DNA from: Streptomyces sp. A1136
GTDB taxonomy: Bacteria > Actinomycetota > Actinomycetes > Streptomycetales > Streptomycetaceae
Assembly: GCF_004795055.1 (NCBI RefSeq)
Contig: NZ_SSBJ01000014.1
Span: forward strand, 118,478 to 182,477
Length of the DNA: 64,000 nucleotides
Direction of reading: 5' to 3'
The number at the start of each line of letters is the position of its first letter. The stretch's first letter is position 1. This document shows positions 54,859 through 63,874 of this stretch, one piece after another. A program made the position numbers and the translations under genes. The notes beneath the pieces were generated by a model. The model did not search any database. It worked only from the letters and a program-made list of their open reading frames with translations, and was not told the DNA's origin.

Positions 54859-54867
54859 GGCGGCGTC

Positions 54868-55476
54868 ATGTTCCCTCAAGACCAGCCCGCCCCTCAGGCC
54901 CAGGTCCCCGCCCCGCTGCGGGTGACGGTCATCGTCGGGTCCGTGCGGACCGGGCGGCTCGCCCCCGACGTCGCCGGATGGTTCGCGGAGCAGACCGCAC
55001 GCCGCGACGACCTGGCCACCGATGTCGTGGACCTGGCGGCCTTCTCGCTGCCGGACGACCTCGACCCGGACGATCCCGAGGTCGCCCGGCTGCGCCCGCG
55101 GATCGCCGGGGCCGACGCGTACGTCGTGATCGTCCCGGAGTACAACCGCAGCATCCCCGGCCCGCTCAAGACGCTCATCGACACCTACCAACCCGAGTGG
55201 CAGGCCAAGCCGGTCGGGTTCGTCGGTTACGGCCTCGGCATGGCCGGTGGTGTCCGGGCCGTGGAGCACCTGCGGCAGATCTTCGCCGAGTTCCACTCGG
55301 TGGGGATGAAGGACACGGTCACCTTCCCCCGGATCCTCGAACACTACGACGCGGCGGGTCGATTTCCCGCCGAGCCGGCCGGGGCCGAGGCGGCCGCCAA
55401 GCTCATGCTCGACCAACTCACCTGGTGGGCCCGCGCGCTGCGCGATGCGAAGGCGCGGCGGCCGTACGGGGCCTGA
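54868..55476 (+). CDS. NAD(P)H-dependent FMN reductase family protein
   Basis: A 202-residue flavodoxin-fold protein: VTVIVGSVRTGRLAPDVAGW forms the phosphate loop, YVVIVPEYNRSIPGPLKTLI the conserved FMN_red motif, and VGFVGYGLGMAGGVRAVEHL the third strand/loop. Such proteins supply reduced flavin or reduce quinones. It starts nine bases after the deazaflavin reductase gene and is followed by the antiporter, in the same direction. Its flavin could feed the halogenase or an oxygenase. Confidence 0.88.
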   Translation: MFPQDQPAPQAQVPAPLRVTVIVGSVRTGRLAPDVAGWFAEQTARRDDLATDVVDLAAFSLPDDLDPDDPEVARLRPRIAGADAYVVIVPEYNRSIPGPLKTLIDTYQPEWQAKPVGFVGYGLGMAGGVRAVEHLRQIFAEFHSVGMKDTVTFPRILEHYDAAGRFPAEPAGAEAAAKLMLDQLTWWARALRDAKARRPYGA

Positions 55477-55508
55477 CCCGGACCCTTCCTTCCCTCACAG
55501 GAGATCCC

Positions 55509-56840
55509 ATGGCAGTCGCACTGCGCGATCCCTTTCCGGACCTGCTCGTAGCGATCCCGGTGGTGATGCTGGCGTGCAAGGCCGGCGCACAACTGCTGCG
55601 CCGCCTCGGCCAGCCGCCGGTCGTCGGTGAGATCGTCGTCGGCATCCTGCTCGGCCCCTCCCTGCTCGGCTGGCTCTGGCCGGACGCGCAGGCATGGCTC
55701 TTTCCGGCATCGGTGCTGCCGTACATAGGTGTGCTGGGCAATCTGGGTCTGGCCGCCTTCATGTTCCTGGTCGGCCTCGAACTCGACCTCGCCTCGCTGC
55801 GCGGCCACAGCAAGACCGCCGTGATGGTGAGCCAGGCGAGCATCGCGCTCCCGCTGGGTCTGGGCAGCCTGCTGGCGCTCGGCATGTACGGGAAGTTCGC
55901 GCCCGAGGGTGTCGACCGGCTGCCCTTCGTCCTGTTCATCGCGGTGTCGATGAGCATCACCGCCTTCCCGGTGCTGGCCCGCATCCTCACCGACCGTGGT
56001 CTGTACCGCACCCGAGTGGGTGCGCTGGCGATGGCGTGCGCTGCCGTCGACGACGTGACCGCCTGGTGCCTGTTGGCCGCCGTGGTCGCCGTCTCCACCA
56101 GTGGCTCGCCGACCGAGGCGCTTACCACGGCGCTGCTCGCGGCGGGCTTCCTGCTGGTGATGCTGGTCGTGGTCAGGCCGCTGCTGGCGCGCTGGGCCGC
56201 GCGCGCGGAGCGCAAGTACGGCGACAGCGTCGTGCTGGTCGTGCTGTTCAGCGGGGTCTGCCTCGCGGCGCTGGCCACCGACGGGATCGGGGTGCACGCG
56301 CTGTTCGGCGCGTTCGTCTTCGGTGTGATCACCCCGCGTGGTCCGGGGGTGATCCGTCGGTCGGCGGAGAGTCTGCGCGCGTTCACGGTTCCGGTGCTGC
56401 TGCCCCTGTTCTTCGTCACCACCGGCCTGAAGACGGACGTCTCGGCGCTGGTGGGCGACCCGACGCAGTGGCTGTGGGTGCCGGCGGTCCTGGCGGTGGC
56501 GGTGCTCGCGAAGTGGGGCGGCGGTGCGGGCGCGGCCCGGCTGGCCGGCCAGTCGTGGCGGGACGCGCTGTCGATCGGCGCACTCATGAACTGCCGCGGG
56601 CTGACCGAGCTGGTGGTGCTGAACATCGGCCTGGGTCTGGGCGTCATCGGTCAGAGCCTGTTCACGATCCTCGTGCTGATGGCACTGATCACCACCGCCG
56701 TGACCTCGCCCGCACTGAGTGCGATCCGCAGGTCGCAACCACTGGACGAGGACGGCGACCTCGGCACGGACGGGTCGGCCGACGTACCGGCCCGGCAGGA
56801 CCGGGTCAAGGAGCCCGCCGCCGCCGTGGCGGCCCACTGA
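55509..56840 (+). CDS. CPA2-type cation/proton antiporter
   Basis: A 443-residue membrane protein of the monovalent cation:proton antiporter-2 family. LGQPPVVGEIVVGILLGPSL is the N-terminal signature, GLAAFMFLVGLELDL, SMSITAFPVLARIL and MACAAVDDVTAWCLLA (paired aspartates of the transport site) are present, and about twelve helices are visible. Genes of this type are common in aromatic polyketide clusters and are proposed to export or protect against acidic quinones. The cytosolic C-terminal tail is short. ATG 55509 is preceded by ACAGGAG. Confidence 0.88.
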   Translation: MAVALRDPFPDLLVAIPVVMLACKAGAQLLRRLGQPPVVGEIVVGILLGPSLLGWLWPDAQAWLFPASVLPYIGVLGNLGLAAFMFLVGLELDLASLRGHSKTAVMVSQASIALPLGLGSLLALGMYGKFAPEGVDRLPFVLFIAVSMSITAFPVLARILTDRGLYRTRVGALAMACAAVDDVTAWCLLAAVVAVSTSGSPTEALTTALLAAGFLLVMLVVVRPLLARWAARAERKYGDSVVLVVLFSGVCLAALATDGIGVHALFGAFVFGVITPRGPGVIRRSAESLRAFTVPVLLPLFFVTTGLKTDVSALVGDPTQWLWVPAVLAVAVLAKWGGGAGAARLAGQSWRDALSIGALMNCRGLTELVVLNIGLGLGVIGQSLFTILVLMALITTAVTSPALSAIRRSQPLDEDGDLGTDGSADVPARQDRVKEPAAAVAAH

Positions 56841-56911
56841 GCCCAACCGGCATGCCGTGGACCCGCGTTCGGCGGGACGGCGGCTCGAATCAACCCGATC
56901 GCATCAGGAGC

Positions 56912-56963
56912 TGATAGTTGGTAAGTTGTTGGTTGGACAGGTTGATAGTTAAGCCGGTTGACG
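56912..56963 (+). promoter_or_regulatory. AT-rich operator/promoter region with repeated TGATAGTT
   Basis: TGATAGTT occurs at 56912-56919 and 56943-56950, 31 bases apart. Several GTTGG/GGTTG variants lie between them and TTGACG sits at 56958-56963. The tract is unusually AT-rich for this genome and lies just upstream of the hemerythrin-like gene. It looks like a MarR/TetR-type operator overlapping a promoter for the hemerythrin-MFS-methyltransferase group. Confidence 0.55.
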
Positions 56964-57006
56964 ATAGTGTCTGCGTCACGGAGACGGTGGAGTGAGGGAG
57001 AGAGAA

Positions 57007-57669
57007 ATGCGCGAGAACGACTTCAAGAACCTCGACATGACGATGATGTTCGCCATCCACGACGCCCTGCGGCGCGAACTGGAGCGCATCGCCCGGATCA
57101 CCGCGAAGGTGGACGAGGACCCGCGCCACGTACTCGGCACCGCGGTCGGCTGGGAGCTGTTCAAGAAGTTCCTGACGGCCCACCACACGTCCGAGGACAT
57201 CACCGTGTGGCCCGTGATGCAGGAAGCCCTGGTCGGTCGCCCCGACGAACTCGCCCTGCTCGACGCCATGGAGGCCGAGCACGGGATCATCGACCCCCTG
57301 CTCGACGGCATCGACGCGGCGCTCGCCGACCGCGAGGGCGGCCTCGAACGCCTGGGCGGTCTGGTCGACTCGCTCTACACCGGGTTGAGCGACCACCTCC
57401 GGCACGAGGAGGCCGAAGCCCTCCAGCTCATGGACATCACGCTCTCCCAGGAGGACTGGGCGAAGTTCAGCGCGGAGCAGCGCGTCCGGATCGGCAACGA
57501 CTCCGCGCGCTACCTCCCGTGGCTGCTCGACGACGCCGACGCGCAGCGCGTCGCCGTCATCCTCGGCAAGATGCCCGACCCGCTGCGCAACGCGTACGAG
57601 ACCGAATGGCGGGCCGCCTACGAGTCGCTCGACATCTGGGGCACCCGCAACCGGACCGTCGCCGGATGA
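57007..57669 (+). CDS. Hemerythrin HHE-domain protein
   Basis: A 220-residue helical protein with the hemerythrin-like histidine/carboxylate pattern: MFAIHDALRRELERI, FLTAHHTSEDITVWPVM, MEAEHGIIDPLLDGI and LSDHLRHEEAEALQLMD, each on a helix of an expected four-helix bundle that binds a diiron centre. Such proteins bind oxygen or sense redox/NO. The MFS gene begins 50 bases downstream, so they likely share a transcript. ATG 57007 follows GGGAGAGAA. Confidence 0.88.
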   Translation: MRENDFKNLDMTMMFAIHDALRRELERIARITAKVDEDPRHVLGTAVGWELFKKFLTAHHTSEDITVWPVMQEALVGRPDELALLDAMEAEHGIIDPLLDGIDAALADREGGLERLGGLVDSLYTGLSDHLRHEEAEALQLMDITLSQEDWAKFSAEQRVRIGNDSARYLPWLLDDADAQRVAVILGKMPDPLRNAYETEWRAAYESLDIWGTRNRTVAG

Positions 57670-57719
57670 CCGGCTCCCCCCACTCCCCGTTACCCCGTAT
57701 CAACACATCGGAGAAGCCC

Positions 57720-59189
57720 ATGTCGCTGCAAGACCGAACCGAAGCCGTACGGAAGGGGTCCGCCCCTCCGGCCCCCGGTGGCAAGCTTGGCCTCGCGCTG
57801 CTGGTCATCGCAGCGGCGCAGCTCATGCTCGTTCTCGACAACACCATCGTGGCCGTCGCCCTGCCGAGCATGCAGCACTCGCTGGGCATGTCCGACGCCA
57901 ACCTCGGCTGGGTCATCACCGCCTACGCCCTGGCCTTCGGCGGTCTGCTGCTGGCCGGCGGCCGCGCCGGTGACCTGTTCGGCCGCCGCAAGGTGTTCCG
58001 TATCGGCCTGATCCTCTTCACCGCGGCCTCGCTGCTCGGCGGCCTCGCCGGCAGCGGCGAACTGCTGATCACGGCCCGAGTGCTCCAGGGCCTCGGTGCG
58101 GCGATCGCCGCGCCGACCGCGCTCTCCCTGCTCGCCACCACCTTCCCGGCCGGTCCCGCCCGCAACAAGGCGCTCGGCGTGTACGGCGCGATGGGCGGCC
58201 TCGGCTCGGTCGTCGGCCTGCTCCTGGGCGGCGCCCTCACCGAGTACCTGAGCTGGCGCTGGGTCATGTACGTCAACGTCCCGATCGCCCTCGCCGTCCT
58301 GTTCGGCACCAGCGTGCTCGTCGAGGGTGAGCGCGACCGCGGCAAGGTCGACGTACCCGGCGCCCTCACCGCCACCCTCGGTTTCGGTGCGCTCGTCTAC
58401 GCGATCAACCGGGCCGGCTCCGAAGGACTCGGCGACACCATCACGCTCGTGAGCCTGGCCGCGGCCGTCGTCTTGATCATCGCCTTCCTCGTCATCCAGC
58501 GCACCAGCCGCGCGCCGATGGTCCCCAGCAGCATCCTGGCCGACAAGAGCCGCCTCGGCGCCAACCTGATCATGTTCCTGGTCGGTGCGGGCATGCTCGC
58601 CACCTTCTACTTCCTGACCCTCTACATGCAGGTCGTCAAGGGCTACGCCCCGATGGTCACCGGCCTCGCCTACCTGCCCTTCGCCATCGGCATCGGCCTG
58701 GCCGCCGGCGGCATCGGCCCGCAGCTGCTCGCCAAGACCTCCGAGCGCTCGGTCGTCGTCGTCGGACTGCTCATCGGCGTCCTCGGCATGGTCTGGTTCA
58801 GCTTCCTGTCGCCGGGTCAGAACCCGTTCGTCGCCCTGATCCCGGCCCAGCTGGTCTCCGGCCTCGGCCTCGGCCTGGTCTTCGTCACCGTCACCATCGT
58901 CAGCGTCCGCGGCGTCGCGCCGGAGGCCACCGGCATCGCCTCCGGCCTGGTCAACACCAGCCAGCAGATCGGTGGCGCCATCGGCCTCGCGGTCTTGGCG
59001 GCAGTCGCCTCGGTGGTCACCGAGAACGCCACGGGCAGCGCGCACGAGACGCTGACCAGCGGCTACTCCTACGGCTTCCTGGGCGGCGGCGCGCTCTACC
59101 TGCTCGCCCTGCTCGTCGGCCTCGGCACGCTGCCCGCCTCGGCGCCGCAGCAGCAGAACGAAGCGGAGCACGCTCCCGCCGCGCTCTGA
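57720..59189 (+). CDS. MFS drug efflux pump (DHA2/EmrB type)
   Basis: A 489-residue, 14-helix major facilitator. LMLVLDNTIVAVALPSMQHS is the DHA2 signature motif in helix 1, LAGGRAGDLFGRRKVFRIGL is motif A, and VLQGLGAAIAAPTALSLL and YLSWRWVMYVNVPIAL are motif C/loop segments. It is the strongest candidate for the drug-resistance exporter of the right-hand polyketide cluster. ATG 57720 follows CGGAGAAGCCC. The longer upstream frame is an arginine-rich shadow of the hemerythrin gene. Confidence 0.93.
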   Translation: MSLQDRTEAVRKGSAPPAPGGKLGLALLVIAAAQLMLVLDNTIVAVALPSMQHSLGMSDANLGWVITAYALAFGGLLLAGGRAGDLFGRRKVFRIGLILFTAASLLGGLAGSGELLITARVLQGLGAAIAAPTALSLLATTFPAGPARNKALGVYGAMGGLGSVVGLLLGGALTEYLSWRWVMYVNVPIALAVLFGTSVLVEGERDRGKVDVPGALTATLGFGALVYAINRAGSEGLGDTITLVSLAAAVVLIIAFLVIQRTSRAPMVPSSILADKSRLGANLIMFLVGAGMLATFYFLTLYMQVVKGYAPMVTGLAYLPFAIGIGLAAGGIGPQLLAKTSERSVVVVGLLIGVLGMVWFSFLSPGQNPFVALIPAQLVSGLGLGLVFVTVTIVSVRGVAPEATGIASGLVNTSQQIGGAIGLAVLAAVASVVTENATGSAHETLTSGYSYGFLGGGALYLLALLVGLGTLPASAPQQQNEAEHAPAAL

Positions 59190-59304
59190 CCCCATACCCG
59201 GCCCCGTCTCCCGGTCGTCCCCCGTACCGGAGGCGGGGCCGGTTCCGTACCGCACCACCCGACCGACAAGAGGACCCGGACGCGGGGAAGCAGAGGGGCA
59301 GGAC

Positions 59305-60345
59305 ATGCCGGAGCACCAGGGAAGCCGTTCGCTCGACCTGTGGGACCTGGCCGACCTGGTGACCCCCATGGTGGTACGGGTGGCCGCGACCTACCGGGTC
59401 GCCGACCACATCACCGCCGGACGCTCCACCGCCCGCTCCATCGCCCTCGCCGAGCGGCTTAACCCGGCAGTACTCGACCGGATGCTGCGCCACCTGGTCA
59501 CCGTGGGCCTGCTCACCCGCGCGGGAGAGTCGTACGCGCTGACCGCGCGCGGTCAGGCCCTGCGCTCCGACCATCCGGACGGCCAGCGCGCGCTGATCGA
59601 CCTGAACGGGGCGATCGGCCGCGGCGACCTCGGTCTCGTGGAACTGGCGCACGTCGTCCGCACCGGCGAAGCGGCCTATCCGATCCGCTACGGCATCCCG
59701 TACTGGGACGACCTGGCCACCGACCGCGAGCTGGCCGAGTCCTTCGACGAGGCCATGGCCGACAACGTCGCACGGGACGCGCGGGAGATCGCGTACGCCC
59801 TCGACTGGTCGGTGCTCGGCCACCTGGTGGACGTCGGCGGTGGCAACGGCGCCCTCCTGTCGCACCTGCTGACGGCCCATCCCGGGCTCGTCGGCACCGT
59901 CTTCGACCTGCCCGGCACGGTCGAACGGGCCCGCCGGACCCTCGCGGCGGCCGGACTCGCCGCACGGTCCGACGTCGTCGCCGGCAGCTTCTTCGACGAG
60001 CTGCCCCCGGGCGCGGGCGGCTACCTGCTCTCCTCCGTCCTGCACGACTGGGACGACGAGCGGGCGGTCGCGATCCTCGCGCGCTGCGCCGAGGCGGCGG
60101 GAGGGCACGGCCGGATCTTCGTCATCGAGGAGACCGGAAAGGAGGGCGAGCCCGCCGACACCGGTATGGACGTGCGACTGCTCGCCCACGTCGGCGGCCG
60201 CGAGCGCGACCTCGCCCGGAACATCGCGTTGGCCCGCGCCGCGGGCCTGTCGGTGGCCCGGGTACGCCAGGTCTCCGGTCAGTCGGCCGCCCGGTCGGTC
60301 ATCGAACTCGTACCCGCCGGACCGGACCCGGACCGGCAGCGGTAG
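59305..60345 (+). CDS. SAM-dependent O-methyltransferase
   Basis: A 346-residue class I methyltransferase of the plant-type O-methyltransferase (Methyltransf_2) family. An N-terminal dimerisation/winged-helix region (VAATYRVADHITAGRSTARS, LDRMLRHLVTVGLLTR) is followed by the SAM-binding LVDVGGGNGALLSHLL. The catalytic-region sequence LSSVLHDWDDERAVAILARC contains the HDW motif. Such enzymes methylate phenolic hydroxyls of aromatic polyketides. It is followed by the tandem MarR regulator. Confidence 0.92.
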   Translation: MPEHQGSRSLDLWDLADLVTPMVVRVAATYRVADHITAGRSTARSIALAERLNPAVLDRMLRHLVTVGLLTRAGESYALTARGQALRSDHPDGQRALIDLNGAIGRGDLGLVELAHVVRTGEAAYPIRYGIPYWDDLATDRELAESFDEAMADNVARDAREIAYALDWSVLGHLVDVGGGNGALLSHLLTAHPGLVGTVFDLPGTVERARRTLAAAGLAARSDVVAGSFFDELPPGAGGYLLSSVLHDWDDERAVAILARCAEAAGGHGRIFVIEETGKEGEPADTGMDVRLLAHVGGRERDLARNIALARAAGLSVARVRQVSGQSAARSVIELVPAGPDPDRQR

Positions 60346-60418
60346 CTTCCCGGGGTCGGTGTGTGCCCGGCGGGACCGCCTCCGCGCGCCGACCTATACT
60401 CAGGACGGAGGTGCGGTT

Positions 60419-61345
60419 TTGCGGCGCGAACGAGAAAGAATTCAGGTTCCCGTGACGAAGACGGAAGAAGCGGCGGAAGTCCCCGGCGTTCTCCCGGACA
60501 CGCTCACGAGCTTTATCGGATACCTCCTCCGCCGTGTCTTCGCGCAGTTCTCCGCGACCGGCGACGCCGCGGACGCGGATTCCAAGGACTTTCTCGTCCT
60601 GGACGCACTGGCCGACCGGAACTGGCTTTCCCAACTCGACCTGGCCGAGCGGCTGGGCATCAACCGCACCATCATGGTGTCGGTCATCGACCGGCTGGAG
60701 GGACGCGGCGAGGTGCTGCGCACCCGCAACCCGGACAACCGCCGCTCGTACGTCCTGTCCCTCACCGACCGGGGCCGCAGCGCCCTTGAGGCACAGCGCC
60801 GGGCGGTCGGCGAGCGGGACACGCTCCTGACGGCCGCGCTCACCCCCGACGAGGTCGCGCGCCTGGACGAACTGCTGGCCAGGCTGCTCCCCGAGTCGGC
60901 CCGGCACCTGGTGCGGGGCACCGAGTACCTCGTGGCGCAGGCCCACTACCGGCTGCGCAGACTGGGCGACGACCGGCTGGCCGGGACGGGCCTGCGGGTG
61001 CGCCACTACGGTCCGCTGTCCGCGCTCGACGGCTTCGGTCCCTGCTCCCAGCAGCAGCTCGCCGCATTCCTGGCGATCACCGGCCCCGCCGCCTCGCAAC
61101 TGGTGGACGAGCTGGTCAAGGCCGGCCTGGTACGCCGCGGCCGGGACCCCCACGACCGGCGCAGATACGCGCTGGAACTCACCGGAGCCGGCCGGGAACA
61201 GCTGGCCGTGGTGGCGGGCGCGGTCGACGAGCTGGCCGCCGAGGTGGCCGGGATGCTCGGCCCCGACGGGGACGGCGAGCTGCGGGCCCTGCTGCTGAAG
61301 CTGCTGGAGCCGGTGCCCGCGGACGCGGCGGCACTGAGTTCCTGA
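60419..61345 (+). CDS. Tandem MarR-family regulator
   Basis: A protein of about 308 residues containing two MarR winged-helix units in one chain. The first is about residues 20-160 (FLVLDALADRNWLSQLDLAE, LGINRTIMVSVIDRLEGRGE, RTRNPDNRRSYVLSLTDRG). The second is about 165-300 (YGPLSALDGFGPCSQQQLAA, ITGPAASQLVDELVKAGLV, RRGRDPHDRRRYALELTGAG). It would fold as an intramolecular MarR dimer. TTG 60419 is chosen for GGAGG eight bases upstream; GTG 60452 is an alternative. A TATACT hexamer at 60395-60400 is the likely -10. It probably represses neighbouring efflux or halogenation genes in response to an aromatic ligand. Confidence 0.85.
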   Translation: MRRERERIQVPVTKTEEAAEVPGVLPDTLTSFIGYLLRRVFAQFSATGDAADADSKDFLVLDALADRNWLSQLDLAERLGINRTIMVSVIDRLEGRGEVLRTRNPDNRRSYVLSLTDRGRSALEAQRRAVGERDTLLTAALTPDEVARLDELLARLLPESARHLVRGTEYLVAQAHYRLRRLGDDRLAGTGLRVRHYGPLSALDGFGPCSQQQLAAFLAITGPAASQLVDELVKAGLVRRGRDPHDRRRYALELTGAGREQLAVVAGAVDELAAEVAGMLGPDGDGELRALLLKLLEPVPADAAALSS

Positions 61346-61443
61346 CCCCCCGATCCGGCCAACCCGGTTACGGGCCAAGGGGGTTGACGCCTTCAGGAAA
61401 TCCTGTCACGCTTTACCCAGCGGTTGAAACGCGCCCTTTTGCA

Positions 61444-61485
61444 GGCTCCTTCCCACCTTTCACGGTGGGAAGGAGCCATTTTTTA
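61444..61485 (+). terminator. Strong intrinsic terminator in the halogenase leader
   Basis: GGCTCCTTCCCACC (61444-61457) and GGTGGGAAGGAGCC (61464-61477) form a perfect 14-bp stem with a six-base loop, followed by ATTTTTTAT. It lies 98 bases after the MarR stop and 46 bases before the halogenase start. A TTGACG at 61384-61389 could be the -35 of a promoter upstream of it, making it an attenuator rather than a simple end-of-gene terminator. A smaller TGCAG/CTGCA hairpin follows at 61486-61500. Confidence 0.85.
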
Positions 61486-61530
61486 TGCAGTTTTTCTGCA
61501 GTGGACCGCAAACGACGAAGGAGATGGCTC

Positions 61531-63240
61531 ATGGTCGCGAAGCTGACCGAATCCGCGGCGGAAGTCAAAGTGCCCAAGGAAATGACGTACGACGTCATCA
61601 TTCTCGGATCCGGGCTGGCCGGCTCCGTGACCGGCACGGTCATGGCCAAGAACGGAGCCAAGGTCCTTCTCGTCGACGCGGCCAGCCACCCACGCTACGC
61701 GATCGGCGAGTCGATGACCCCGCAGCTCGTCGAGTGGATACACATCCTCGCCGAGCGCCACGGCATACCCGAGCTCAAGAGCCTCGCCAGCGTCCAGCAG
61801 AGCACCCGGGACATCGGCCCGACCTTCGGCACGAAGGCGCACTTCGGTTTCATGAAGCACGAGGTCGGCAAGGAGCCGAACCCGCGCGAGGCCACCCAGT
61901 TGGCGCTGCCGAAGATCTTCATGCAGAACAGCCACATGTTCCGCCAGGACAGCGACGCCTTCATGTTCCACGTCGCCATCAAGTACGGCTGCACGCCCCG
62001 GCAGAACTGGCGCGCGAGCGACGTCTCCTTCGACGACGAGGGCGTGACCGTCACCGGCAAGAGCGCCGCCCCCAACGCCGTCCCCGAGGTCTACCGGGCG
62101 AAGTACCTGGTCGACGCCTCCGGTGTCCGTTCCCCCCTCGCGGACAAGTTCCAGCTGCGCGAACAGCCCGCCCGCTTCAAGCACCACTCGCGGTCGATGT
62201 TCACCCACTACGTCGGGGTGAAGCGCTTCGACGACGTCAGCGGACACCCCAAGGACCTGCGGCCGCCGGCCGACTGGCACAGCGGCACGATGCACCACCT
62301 GATCGACCGCGGCTGGTTCTGGATCATCCCCTTCGACAACCACAAGGGCTCCCGCAACCCGCTGTGCAGCGTCGGCCTCACGATCGACGAGCGGACCTAC
62401 CCCAAGCCGACGGACATCTCCGCGGAGCAGGAGTTCCAGCAGTTCCTCGACAAGTACCCTGCGGTCAAGCGGCAGTTCGACGGTGCGACCCGGGTGCGCG
62501 ACTGGGTCTCGACGGACCGTCTGCAGTACTCGTCGAAGAAGACGATCGGCGACCGCTGGTGCCTGATGTCGCACGCGGCCGGCTTCCTGGACCCGCTGTT
62601 CTCCCGCGGTCTGTCCAACACCTTCGAAGTGGTCGACGCGCTGACCTCGCGCCTGATCGACGCCCTGAAGGACGACGACTTCACGGCCGAGCGCTTCGAG
62701 TACGTCGAGCGCCTGGAGCAGGGCCTGCTCCAGTACAACGACGAGATCGTCAACAGCTCCTTCATCGCCTTCTCCCACTTCCGCCTCTGGAACGCGGTCT
62801 TCCGGGTCTGGGGCTCCTTCATCACCCCCGGCACCATGCGGCTGACCCGAGCCCGCCTCAGGCACGTGCGCGACGGCAACCCGGCCCACTTCAAGGAGCT
62901 GGAGAAGAACGACTACCCGGGCCTGTGGTGGCCGCAGAGCGAGAAGTTCAAGATCCTTCTGGAGACCACGGCGGAGACCTGCGAGAAGTACGAAGCGGGT
63001 GTGCTGACCGGCGACGAGGCCGCGGACATCGTCTTCAAGCTGCTCGACGAGTCACCCATCGTCAACCCGGTCTTCGGCTGGAAGGACGAGAACAAGCGGT
63101 TCATCTACCCCTCGACGGCGACGATGGCCCGCTTCCTGTACTGGGCGTCGGTCGAGGCCCCGCCGGAGATGAACAGCGTCGGCCGCGAGTTCCTGCTGGG
63201 GATCGTGAAGGCCGGTGCCAAGATCCGCAAGCTCCTCTAG
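61531..63240 (+). CDS. Flavin-dependent halogenase (CtcP-type)
   Basis: A 569-residue FADH2-dependent halogenase. The FAD motif is IILGSGLAGSVTGTVMA, then YAIGESMTPQLVEW, the halogenase hallmark GWFWIIPF, DAAGVRSPL-like LVDASGVRSPLADKF and MSHAAGFLDPLFSRGLSNTF. Length and many segments (for example RSMFTHYVGV, GTMHH, NPLCSVG) resemble the chlortetracycline halogenase CtcP as I recall it, so the substrate is probably a phenolic aromatic polyketide and the halogen chloride. Bioinformatics cannot separate chlorination from bromination. ATG 61531 follows GAAGGAG. It is followed by its probable flavin reductase. Confidence 0.92.
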   Translation: MVAKLTESAAEVKVPKEMTYDVIILGSGLAGSVTGTVMAKNGAKVLLVDAASHPRYAIGESMTPQLVEWIHILAERHGIPELKSLASVQQSTRDIGPTFGTKAHFGFMKHEVGKEPNPREATQLALPKIFMQNSHMFRQDSDAFMFHVAIKYGCTPRQNWRASDVSFDDEGVTVTGKSAAPNAVPEVYRAKYLVDASGVRSPLADKFQLREQPARFKHHSRSMFTHYVGVKRFDDVSGHPKDLRPPADWHSGTMHHLIDRGWFWIIPFDNHKGSRNPLCSVGLTIDERTYPKPTDISAEQEFQQFLDKYPAVKRQFDGATRVRDWVSTDRLQYSSKKTIGDRWCLMSHAAGFLDPLFSRGLSNTFEVVDALTSRLIDALKDDDFTAERFEYVERLEQGLLQYNDEIVNSSFIAFSHFRLWNAVFRVWGSFITPGTMRLTRARLRHVRDGNPAHFKELEKNDYPGLWWPQSEKFKILLETTAETCEKYEAGVLTGDEAADIVFKLLDESPIVNPVFGWKDENKRFIYPSTATMARFLYWASVEAPPEMNSVGREFLLGIVKAGAKIRKLL

Positions 63241-63285
63241 GCGCACCGCTCTCGAAAGCCCGACCCAGCCACGAAAGGGATGAAC

Positions 63286-63873
63286 ATGTCCGCCGCAGCG
63301 CGCTCGCTGGTCCACATGCACGAGAAACAGCCGATTGATCCGCGAAGCCTGCGCCAGGTGTGCGGCCTCTTCGCGACCGGGGTCACGGTCATCACGACCG
63401 GAGTGGACGGTCGTCCGGAAGGGACGACCGTCAACTCCTTCACCTCGGTCTCCCTGGAACCGCCGCTCGTCCTGTTCTGCCTGCACAAGCACTCGCGGCT
63501 GCACGAGGCGTTGAACGAGAGCGGCGGCTTCACGGTCAACTTCCTCTCCGGTCGACAGGAGAAGCTGGCGCGCTCGTTCGCCGGCCGCCGGCCCGAGGGG
63601 TTCCAGAACGTCCCGCATCACTACGGGTCGACCGGCCTGCCGGTGCTGAGCGAGGGCCTCGCGTACCTGACCTGCACCACGGTCGACGTCCACGCGGGCG
63701 GCGACCACGACATCGTCGTCGGCGAGGTCGTCGAGCTCGGTGTGCCCGAGCACGGCCAGGAGCCGCTGATATTCTTCGACGGCTCGCTGGGCGCTCTGGA
63801 GGCCGAGGCGGGCCGGTTCAGCCGGGCAGGCCGCGAGACGCGAACGCCCGTCCCGGCAGCGCGGGCGTCCTGA
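63286..63873 (+). CDS. Flavin reductase (halogenase partner)
   Basis: A 195-residue flavin_reduct-domain protein: [58 protein letters not shown] and the C-terminal [12 protein letters not shown]. These NAD(P)H:FAD reductases supply FADH2 to two-component halogenases or monooxygenases. It is 45 bases downstream of the halogenase. I start at ATG 63286, with AAAGGG at suitable spacing; ATG 63280 overlaps the ribosome site. The last 20 residues are Arg/Ala-rich. Confidence 0.92.
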   Translation: MSAAARSLVHMHEKQPIDPRSLRQVCGLFATGVTVITTGVDGRPEGTTVNSFTSVSLEPPLVLFCLHKHSRLHEALNESGGFTVNFLSGRQEKLARSFAGRRPEGFQNVPHHYGSTGLPVLSEGLAYLTCTTVDVHAGGDHDIVVGEVVELGVPEHGQEPLIFFDGSLGALEAEAGRFSRAGRETRTPVPAARAS

Positions 63874-63874
63874 C

